64,000 nucleotides of DNA, from the NCBI GenBank assembly GCA_944739405.2, contig OX123209.2:9927217-9991216 (forward strand), written 5' to 3'. A model generated the notes under the pieces. That model had not been told where the DNA came from, searched no databases, and saw only the letters and a program-made list of their open reading frames with translations. Every line of letters starts with the position of its first letter. The first letter of the stretch is position 1. Source of the stretch: Euclidia mi (lineage: Eukaryota; Arthropoda; Insecta; Lepidoptera; Erebidae). A program made the translations under genes and the position numbers. This document shows, in pieces, positions 1 through 8,437 of the stretch.

Positions 1-1632
1 TTGTAAGTGTCTGCAACATGTTGCCAAGTATCAATGATGTTCCGTTAGTAATTAAAGAGTTATAGGACAATTTACCATGAATAGATCACTGTTTACAAAG
101 CAGTCAAATATCACGACGTTCTAAGGAATTGCATGGTAAAATGAATGCCAATAATTAGTTTATTCATTCAACTATTCACATGCAAAATTTCATGTCATTA
201 AATTCAGTAATTAAAGAAAAACAATTATAATACTGACGAAGCATCGAAAACCTACATAACCCGACCAAGTGCGGATAGCTACAAAAAAGCGGCCGTGCAA
301 TATATGTAGGTAACATCCCAAAATTTACAGTATAATACCGGTATTGAATTTGTATAGGTGATAACACAATTGTTGTTTCGATATAATTTATAGGTCATTT
401 ACTTTTGTACACCTACTTTTTTAAATGTATTTGACCATAACAGAAAGTAGGTACTATTTACGTAGGTACTTTATTTATGTATGCGCTTGAGACTTGAGAT
501 ATAATCTAGATATATTATTTAAGACAAATAAAATTCATACAGCTAATTTCTATTGAAGATTTCACGGATCAGGATTTTAACTATAGACCCCTTAGGGAAA
601 TTAAATAATTACTACATGTAAGTAGTACTGTTTAGGTAAATATTTATCATATTGTAGCTTATTACACTATTTACCCAATGGACTAGGCATGCACGAGCGT
701 TCCCCTTTGCAACTTTAGTAGATCAAACAAGCTAATAACTAAAAAAAAACTACTTCTTGAATCGATTTTTTTATTGATGTATACCGTTGTACTGGTAGTG
801 ACTTATGTATGTGAGCGTGTTCCCCCGCATCCCACCAAAATATGCAGAATTATTTTGCTCGACGCGGTACGCTAGTCCTTTGGTTAAATAGTCTAAGTAT
901 TGTAGTTATGAATTGATCAAAAATATTCTAGTGTCAAAAAATAGACAACGCGCTGCGCGCATCGAGCGACAGGCGGCTCCCCGCTTGAAACGGTACTTCC
1001 AACCCTGAAGAAAAGAGAGGGCAATATGTTTATTAAACCTATTTTAGTTAAAACACATTTAAGTCCATTGCTGTCGTTGCAAGCGTTAGTTAACGTTATT
1101 ATAATTACATAATTAAGTATTACATGTAATTAAAAATATTTTTGTACATGGATAGAGAAGTACTTGTTAATTGAAGATTTATTTTATCGTAGATAGTGGC
1201 GTTATTATTTAAAAAATATTTTCCATGCAAGAAATGCAATTGTTTTATTTTTTCCTAACGTTTGTGTACGCAACTGTACCATATTAATAAATACTATATT
1301 GGAAGGTTAAGAACGTTTCTTAGATATATGGCACGGCCGCTTTTTTGTAGCCATCCGAACTTGGTCGGGTTATGTAGGTTTTCGATGCTTCGTCGGTATT
1401 ATAATTGTTTTTCTTTAATTACTGAATTTAATGACATGAAATTTTGCATGTGAATTATAGTAGAATGAATAAACTAATTATTGGCATACATTTTACCATG
1501 CAATTCCTTTAGAACGTCGTGATATTTGACTGCTTTGTAAACAGTGATCTATTCATGGTAAATGGTCCTATAACTCTTTAATTACTAACGGAAGATCATT
1601 GATACTTGGCAACATGTTGCAGACACTTACAA
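1..1632. mobile_element. Non-autonomous TIR element, family unknown
   Basis: The first ~310 bases reappear as their reverse complement at about 1325-1632 with only scattered changes. The outer ends are TTGTAAGTGTCTGCAACATG on the left and its complement on the right. No transposase is encoded between the arms; short ORFs inside are just the same arm read twice. The element may extend beyond the window edge, so the true left end and any target duplication cannot be seen. Long arms with a non-coding centre suit a non-autonomous DNA transposon or fold-back element. I cannot assign a superfamily. Confidence 0.75.
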
Positions 1633-2100
1633 GGTATGTATAAACGTGAAAATCTAGACCCCAAAGTGCATACTTTAAGAACTAAGACCTAATAAGCGTA
1701 TTTTACGTTTATATTTATATCTTTTAAGCCCTACGATTTTTTCTAAATCTGTTTTTTAAACAAATATAAACAAATTCAAAACAACGTATGTAAAAATCTA
1801 CAGCTCTCTATGTAAGCGCTTTATATGAAAACTAGCTAATGGCCAAACGTTCGCGTAGCGGAAACTTGAATTTCTCCGAAGTTTATGCATGCACTAATTT
1901 TATTCATACATACAAAATTACACACAAATACACACAAATTTTTGGACACATCTCTTTTCTTCTAAAGTCAATGGATTAAAAAAAGTTCCGCCAGGACAAC
2001 GTTCGCCCAGCGGAATCAGTTTATGGTGAATTTCTCCACAATGGCTGCGTGCAAAAATTTTTTTGATGCGTTGACACCTTCTTCTTCTTCTTGTGCCTCT
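1633..2100. other. Intergenic, partial direct repeat only
   Basis: No coding trace is recognised. Two similar blocks near 1845-1890 and 1990-2045 share a motif around ACGTTCGC..AGCGGAA followed by GAATTTCTCC, a degenerate direct repeat of about 45 bp separated by about 150 bp. Confidence 0.35.
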
Positions 2101-2445
2101 TCAATCGTGAAGGTTGGCCGTCAGTTTCTTATATTCGTCTCTATCTGCAGCCAGCCGGAACAGCTGTTCGACGGAGGCAATGCCGGTCCACTCCCGGATG
2201 TTCCGCAGCCATGATTTTTTCCTTCGCCCAGCGCGTCTCTTTCCCTCCACTTTGCCCATCATTATCAGCTGCAGCAGCGTGTATCTATCATTTCTGAGCA
2301 CGTGTCCGAGATACTGTATCTTGCGCCTTTTGATAGATGGCATCATTTTCCAGGACATATGAACGCGCTGAAGCACGGTTTCATTTGACACCACAGCACT
2401 TAAAAGATTTAGTATGTCCAAGTGCTGGGGTTGCTGGCGACTCAC
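2101..2445 (-). pseudogene. Non-LTR retrotransposon C-terminal fragment
   Basis: The minus strand encodes about 114 residues ending in a basic stretch (RRKIQYLGHVLRNDRY, then GRRKKSWLRNIREWTG). I recognise this from the C-terminus of insect endonuclease/reverse-transcriptase ORFs, downstream of the RT palm. Only this end is present, as expected of a 5'-truncated copy, and there is no endonuclease or RT core. It abuts head-on, near 2380, an unrelated plus-strand RT fragment, so this is a junction between two retroelements. The clade is uncertain (RTE-like or related). Confidence 0.6.
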
Positions 2446-2797
2446 TTTTGAAGGAGCTTACTGCACTAATTATTATGATGCTGTCCGGTAATGTGGACGA
2501 TTCGATCATTGAAATCTTGTATGGGGCGAACCTGTGCGCCCTTAACAAGAAGGATGGTGGCATTCTTCCCACTGCCGTGGGCAGCACATATCGGCGTATA
2601 GCAGCTAAGATATGCTGTAAATTTTACAGCAGGGAGCTATCAGAAAAGTTCCAACCCCTCCAACTAGGTTTTGGTTCCAAGGGGGATTGTGAGGCTGCTA
2701 TACATGCCCTTTCTACGTACCTTGGAAGTAGTGATGAAGAGGTCATTCTTAAGGTTGACGTGAAAAATGCCTTCAATTCAGTGAATAGGGACACTTT
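2380..2797 (+). pseudogene. Non-LTR reverse transcriptase, part 1 (fingers and motif A)
   Basis: The frame reads through the RT entry region (NKKDGG..PTAVGSTYRR), then LQLGFGSKGDCEAAIHA, and reaches palm motif A (KVDVKNAFNSVNRD) before stopping at the Harbinger insertion at 2798. The same ORF resumes at 16871 in the expected order. Reverse transcription of element RNA is the inferred ancestral role. It is 5'-truncated, with no endonuclease or ORF1 upstream, and dead. Confidence 0.8.
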
Positions 2798-2856
2798 CAG
2801 CCGGTTGCAGAAAGCTTCAAATTAACTCTTTATTAGTTAAAGGAAGATTATATATA

Positions 2857-2975
2857 TTATATAGACTCACGCCTGTATCCCCGAAGGGGTAGGCAGAGGT
2901 GTAATATTACACCCACATTTCGCCATGAATTTTTAGGCCCCACGTAATAGGGGGCGAACCTATTGCCGGGAGATT
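2857..2975 (-). repeat. tRNA-derived SINE family 1, truncated
   Basis: This is the 3' half of the SINE family found full length at 13121-13374 and 41284-41540. The shared core, read here as its complement, runs from ACTCACGCCTGTATCC through the GGGGCGA..CCTATTGCCG block. The tRNA-like head with Pol III boxes is missing, as in a 5'-truncated copy. It sits just inside the left end of the Harbinger element. Confidence 0.75.
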
Positions 2976-3579
2976 ACGTGTGTCATAATTTAATGGCGTT
3001 GCACAAACATATTTTACGCTTGGTTAAACATCATTTAACTAATGCCGACTAGTGAGCGAAAAATGTGAACATTTCTGTTTAGTTATATGCACAATAATCT
3101 ATGAAATGCACTATCAGTAAAAATTTCAATAAACAAAACGTAATGATTCCATATATCAAGGAGGCAGGACATGTAAGTATATGTTTTTGCTGTAATAATC
3201 ATTATTGCGCTTTCATTACTTATTCGTGAATTGGAAAGAGGAGAAAATGAATAAAAAGCGTGAACGTGGCGCCAATTATACTCCAGAAGAAAAATAATTG
3301 TTGATAGAACTTATAATGCAGTAAGTACCATTCATGAATTATGATTTTCTATAATTTGGGTACCTATAACACTATTATATTTGTCTTCATGTTGCAGATA
3401 TAAGCGAATTATTGAGGACAAAAGTACTGATGGTCTTATATAGTAAATAAAAAAAAGAGGCTTGGAAAGAAATTACATTCAAATATAACAGAAACTGTAC
3501 AACTGGCGCTAGACAACCAGAGCAGTTAAAAGCTTAATACGAGAACATAAAGCAAAAACTCGCAAAAGTGTCGGTGAAC

Positions 3580-4020
3580 AAAACGTTAGTAATTCTTATA
3601 ACTTTCAGATCGCGGCTCCATTAAAATGGACTCGACAACTGATCTCCGGGATCATTTACTTTGTCCAAAAGTAGACCTATGCTTATCGACAACTTCGCGT
3701 GTAGTGTTCCCAATAAGGATAGGTTATAGTTACAATATAGAAGATGCCAATCTTCAGGCTGACTTGTTGCGCGACTCTACAAAGACCATCGACCACTGTA
3801 CCGAGGTCTACCATCAGAGTTAGTAGCCATGTTTACAACATCATCCGAAAATCGAAATCGCTGTTGATGTTGATTCATCTATGATGTCGAAGCTTGAACG
3901 TGTTCAGCGCAGGTGTGGACAGCTTCGGGGATTGAAAATCCTCCTGTCTCACTACACGTGGTTACGAGCTTTCATACAAACACTTCAGTACTGCTACATA
4001 TCGGTAATCAATCACCGACT
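3580..4020. other. Unrecognised insertion between Myb exons
   Basis: A short plus ORF (3626-3823) has no motif I recognise. The stretch lies next to the RTE fragment at 4021-4330 and may be further degraded retroelement sequence. Confidence 0.3.
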
Positions 4021-4330
4021 GACTGCCCTGCTTTCGATCGAATCGAAGGCTTGCGCATAATCTTTTAACGCCAAGCCTAGATGCTGGTTATACTCCACGG
4101 AATTCTGTATAATCTGCCCCAGCGTATGTATGTGATCTATGGTATTATCGGATACGGGCCTGTTCGTGACGATTTGTAATGAACCTAGAAAAATACTTAA
4201 AGATGTGGCCTTCGATTATGGGCAATAAATAGTTCCCGTAATCCTTCTACAGCAGGCGCATCGCCAGCTTTTAGAAGCTCTGTTGTAATAGCGTCATGTT
4301 GTATTTATTGTACACGCCTTGTGTTTTAGG
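4021..4330 (-). pseudogene. RTE-type reverse transcriptase fragment
   Basis: The minus strand reads TIDHIHTLGQIIQNSVEYN followed by ALKDYAQAFDSIE. This is the RT region ending in palm motif A of RTE/BovB-like elements, where the usual form is a DYxKAFDS box. Only this short piece is present, so it cannot function. It lies inside the Myb-gene intron of the Harbinger element. Other RTE pieces in the window are at 36165-36925 and after 63640. Confidence 0.6.
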
Positions 4331-4356
4331 GCCTCACTAATGTCATTGACGTTCAT

Positions 4357-4424
4357 TATCTTTGTTATAGTGTCGGGCCAATCCAGCTATAGAGCTGGAT
4401 TGGCCCGACACTATACCAAAGATA
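4357..4424. repeat. Near-perfect 32-bp hairpin
   Basis: Arms 4357-4388 and 4393-4424 are complementary with one mismatch around a 4-base loop (ATAG). The core is GTGTCGGGCCAATCC and its complement. It sits at the end of the RTE fragment. It could be a local fold-back duplication or the tail of a mobile element. Confidence 0.85.
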
Positions 4425-4898
4425 GGTAAGCTGCTGACAAAATGTCGACAAATCATGTCAGTGGTCGGCGGGTCAGGGGTTTAAGTGTGTAGACTACATA
4501 AAACAACAAATGCTTACGTTTTCTTTGTTTTTAGAAAAAATAATACATGAAAGTCAAGAATGGACAGATGAATGTTACTGAAGACGATCTAGCAAGAGCA
4601 CTTAAAAATGTTAGAGAAGACCAGGTTTGTTAAAATCGATTTATACCGATGTGTTTTATTAGGTATATATATAGCTTGAAATGTCTGTTGTTATTTTCTA
4701 ATGCTAAATACTCATCCCTTTTAGGTGCAAATGCATAAGACTGGTGGTGGATTTTGGAAGCCCAAGGCTACTGAAAGTGTTGTTAAAATATTATCGCTAA
4801 TACAAGATCACGTAGAACCACTAGCAAATCCCTTTGATAGTGGAGCTGTATATTTTAAAGGTAAATTATTATATTCGGATGTCTTTATTTAAATAATA

Positions 4899-6444
4899 TA
4901 CACACCGGCACAATTAGGGGAACACAAAAGTAAAGTCGATTTTTTCAATTAATATAGTTTGTATATTTTTTTGCAGTTATAAATTAAATACATAGTCTTA
5001 AAATATCTTATATTAAAGCAAAAGAAGCTACGTATTGGCAAGTTTTTAGAAAATACACTTGAATTGCGAAAATTTGCAAAATAAAACATTTTTACGGTGA
5101 GATTTTAAATTTATTTTTTTCTTTTAATTACACAAAATTATTGAAATGAATATCAATTATTGACTCCGCGGGCTCTTAGCAGAGCTTGTATACGATTTCA
5201 CATGCTCTGAATAAGGCTGCCGATCATTTCGTGGGGTAAATTGTCCCACTCTTCCACCAAAGCCGGTTTCAGCTCTTCAACATTCCTGGGAGCTGAATTT
5301 CGCTATCGAGCTCTTCTTCCCAGAATGTCCCAAGCGTGTTCTATTGGGTTCATGTCCGGTGATCGCGCTGGCCATTCCATTTGATTGATACCAACCTCAC
5401 GGAGGTAGCTATTCACTATACTCGCAGTGTGAGGGCGTGCAATATCATGCATAAAAATGAAATTTTGGTCTATAAATGAGCAAAAGGCATGACATGTGGT
5501 TCTAAGACCTCTTTTACGTATCGGTGCGCAGTGAGAGATCCATTTTCGTTAAGCACTAACACTGTGCGGGCTCCTAAACATATGTCATCCCATACCATTA
5601 CTGACCCTCCACCATTTCCGTGAAGTTAGTCTGGTTGTATCGTGCACCTCGATACCTCCACATCTTTTCCCTCCGATCCACAAAATTGACACAAATGTGG
5701 CTCTCATCGGTGAATAAAACACGACCCCACTCACTTGTCCAATCTCGATGCTCACGGGCGTAGGCTAATCTTGCTACACGGTGAGCTACCTCGAGTTTCG
5801 GTGTTTTTGCTGGAACGTAAGACCTTAATCCAACTTCATTAAGACGTCTTCTAACCGTCCGTTCACTAACATTTACGTTACGGACCTCAGCCAGTTGATT
5901 TCGGGTCTGAACAGCGGTTTATCGACGATTTCTCAAAGTTTGCATGGTGATAAATCGGTCGTCAACGGCACTTGTAGCCCGATTTCTGGCATGTCCTCGA
6001 CGGCGCACGTAAGATCCCGTCTCCCTATAGCGGCGAACAATGCGGTGAATCACTGAAGTCGATACACCTAAAGCTCGGCTTACCGAGCGGTAAGTATGCC
6101 GTTCTCCGATCATGGTTACAGCCCTAGCCACTGAAGTTGCTGGCAAATCACTCATTTTGTATCAAGAATGTGTACACAGTTCAAAAATAAACAGTGGAAT
6201 GACCCACAGTCACTTTACACTGAACCCAAGAAAGAACTTAACAGAAGCAATTCTAACATTAAGTGTCAGCAAATTCTTAAAGTGTCATAAAATCTGTTAA
6301 CACACTTTTAAATGACATATTTACACTTAAGATAGCTTTCAAAGAGGGTATGAACACATAAATAATAAAAACTTGTCAAGACACCCGAAATTTTGGAAAA
6401 ATATCGACCTTTCTTTTGTGTTCCCCTAATTGCGCCGGTGTGTG
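4899..6444. mobile_element. Tc1-like transposon
   Basis: The termini are CACACCGGCACAATTAGGGG at 4901 and its near-complement ending at 6442, both bordered by TATA-type sequence consistent with TA targeting. The transposase runs on the minus strand. It landed in an intron of the Myb/SANT pseudogene, between the donor at 4861 and the acceptor at 6483. Confidence 0.85.
5160..6155 (-). pseudogene. Tc1 transposase, DD34E, broken
   Basis: The N-terminus has a helix-turn-helix (YRSVSRALGVSTSVIHRIV) and an AT-hook-like RRRGH stretch. The catalytic core follows: first Asp in LFTDESHICV, second Asp in FMHDIARPHT, and the Glu in NPIEHAW exactly 34 residues after the second Asp, the Tc1 spacing. The chain would be about 330 residues. 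A stop near 5919, a frameshift near 5600 around the MVEG segment and another near 5480 disable it. Confidence 0.8.
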
Positions 6445-6769
6445 TATATGTTTTGTGTTACCTACTTTATGTTATTATTTCAGATATCAATCACACATTT
6501 AATGAAGAGGCGGCACAGACTATCATAGAAGTAGATATGCAACTTCCAGATATTGAAATTAATAAACCACTGAATAACGTTTCCGAAATAGGTACAGAGA
6601 AATTGTTGTCCTATTCTTTATTAAAGGATAGTGTTGATTATTTTTTAATTATAACAAGCAATATCTTAAAACTGACTAAAAATACTAGACTAGATTTCAC
6701 TGAATGGATGAAAACAGAAGACCTCCGCAACGATATGCCATCATGGTTTAGACTAGTGTCAGTTTATCC

Positions 6770-6990
6770 AAAGATTCTGACTCCCTATAACGACTGTCAA
6801 AGATGCCAGTTCGGATCGACTCATGGCTTAACGTGCTTTTCGAGGCACGAGACAAACGATAATTAACGATTCAATGCGCACATAACCCCGAATAGTCAGT
6901 GGTGCGCGCCGTGGGTTCGAACCCCAATTCCTCTGCATAGCAGCCTGTTAGTATCTTCACCGGGCTTTCACTGCCTCATAATTATGATTG
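6770..6990 (-). repeat. tRNA-derived SINE family 2
   Basis: On the minus strand a Pol III B box (GGTTCGAACCC) is followed by GGCGCGCACCA and the body containing ATCTTTGACAGTCGTTA. The same body occurs at 20495-20790 and 60288-60545 on the plus strand. It truncates the Myb exon that began at 6484. Confidence 0.75.
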
Positions 6991-7018
6991 CTAATAATAT
7001 GATCTTATATTCTTTTAT

Positions 7019-7065
7019 TTATAGACTCACGCCTGTATCCCCGAAGGGGTAGGTAGATGTGTGGA
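7019..7065 (-). repeat. SINE family 1, 3' fragment
   Basis: Only the ACTCACGCCTGTATCCCCGA block of family 1 remains. Confidence 0.65.
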
Positions 7066-7290
7066 GTGATCTTATATTATGTGAAATATATAAATATAAT
7101 AAGACTCGTATAACTATTTCAGTTCAGGATAGACCACAGCATTATGGAAGTCAAGATACAATTAATACACCTGCAAAGAAAGCAGTGAACACAGTTCCTA
7201 AAAAAATAATAAATAAAGGTGATTTATATTTTGATACCAGTGTAACAAAGCTCATATCTGCCTTATTCTTCTTCTTCGTGTCAATGGTTT

Positions 7291-7513
7291 TGTAGGGACA
7301 CACGTACCACGATAACATTATATAAATATACACTTTTGAATGTGTGTGTTACTGCACGCGGCTGCGTCCGCACCATTTTGATTTATAGCGCCAGTCGCAA
7401 ATAAACCTTTGTTTCGAAGTAACGTTGTTCATATTCCGCTCCCTCGCATCAACCTCGAACACGATAGTAAGATACAGCATTTCAACTGACCATAATTGGG
7501 CTGGGACCTTACA
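7291..7513 (+). repeat. 5' LTR of the Gypsy element
   Basis: It begins TGTAGGGACACACG and ends CTTACA. It contains a TATATAAATA promoter-like box near 7322 and an AATAAA-like signal near 7400. It is nearly identical to 12666-12888. Confidence 0.9.
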
Positions 7514-7515
7514 AC

Positions 7516-7525
7516 TGGTGACCCC
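7516..7525 (+). promoter_or_regulatory. Primer-binding site, tRNA-Trp type
   Basis: TGGTGACCCC lies two bases after the 5' LTR. It is complementary to a GGGGTCA-CCA tRNA end, as in tRNA-Trp. Confidence 0.75.
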
Positions 7526-7558
7526 TTACGTTGGCATAGCGTGTTAGAATTTTGAACA

Positions 7559-8437
7559 ATGAATCCTCAAAGTTCGGTTCCACGTGCGCAGGAAGCAAAA
7601 TGCGAGGTGAGCGGCGACAGCGGAGAAAAGGCCTTAGCCAGCATTACCGTGGCCTCGCGGATCCCCGAATTTTGGGCGGACCAAACGCGACTCTGGTTCG
7701 TCCAATTCGAGGCTGCCGTGGAAAATCAGAAACTGAGCGATGCTGCGAAACAAAATCTCGTGGTGACGAAATTGAGAAAAAGCGCCATACAGCAAGTGAG
7801 TGACCTCTTGCTTGCCCCACCGGAAACGCGGAAATACCAGACCTTGAAGGAGAGATTACTTCAGGTTTTTGAGGAGTCCGAGACCAGGAAACTACAAAAA
7901 CTCATTGGAGAAATGGAGCTGGGTGATCAGCGGCCATCACAACTGCTGCGTCGTATGCGAGAGTTGGCACGAGAAAAGGTACCAGATGAGACGCTCAGGC
8001 TGATGTGGCAATCACACCTGCCGACAGCCGTGAGAGCCATATTGACGGTTACGGAGTCGGAGAGTCTGGATGTCCTCGCGGCGGTAGCGGACAAAGTGCT
8101 GGAAAGCACGGCAGGAAATCCCAACCAGATATCTGAGGTCAGGGGATCGGAGACGCTGAAGGAGCCTACGCCTGGCGGAACAACGGATACCAACCTGATC
8201 TTGGGGGAATTGGCGAAGATTAGCTTGCGGCTCGATGAATTGGAGCGTGGCAGACCCAGGGCAGATCACTGGACTGGCCAGAGATCCAGATCGGCATCGC
8301 GGAGCGGTAATCCGGCGGCTAAGAGGAAAAATGCTAATTGGTTATGTTTTTACCACTTTCGTTACAGGGAGAAAGCAGCAAAGTGTGTGAAACCCTGTAA
8401 CTGGAACGGGGCCAAACCGAAGCCGTCGGGAAACTAG
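7559..8437 (+). CDS. gag: Gypsy Gag polyprotein
   Basis: 292 residues. It would form the retrotransposon capsid and package element RNA in the cytoplasm. The middle (about residues 30-180) is the helical capsid-like region (IPEFWADQTRLWFVQFEAA). The C-terminus has a basic stretch and one zinc knuckle, CFYHFRYREKAAKCVKPC, with Cys-x2-His-x9-Cys-x3-Cys order (CHCC) rather than the usual CCHC. The start at 7559 lies 45 bases after the LTR. The frame is intact to TAG 8435-8437, immediately preceded by a slippery heptamer that would shift ribosomes into pol. Confidence 0.9.
   Translation: MNPQSSVPRAQEAKCEVSGDSGEKALASITVASRIPEFWADQTRLWFVQFEAAVENQKLSDAAKQNLVVTKLRKSAIQQVSDLLLAPPETRKYQTLKERLLQVFEESETRKLQKLIGEMELGDQRPSQLLRRMRELAREKVPDETLRLMWQSHLPTAVRAILTVTESESLDVLAAVADKVLESTAGNPNQISEVRGSETLKEPTPGGTTDTNLILGELAKISLRLDELERGRPRADHWTGQRSRSASRSGNPAAKRKNANWLCFYHFRYREKAAKCVKPCNWNGAKPKPSGN
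8428..8434 (+). promoter_or_regulatory. Candidate -1 frameshift site GGGAAAC
   Basis: The heptamer is in correct phase for Gag (TCG GGA AAC TAG), so it has the X XXY YYZ form directly before the Gag stop. The pol frame is the -1 frame and is open from 8401. It explains how pol, which has no ATG near its start, could be made. No downstream pseudoknot was modelled. Confidence 0.8.
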
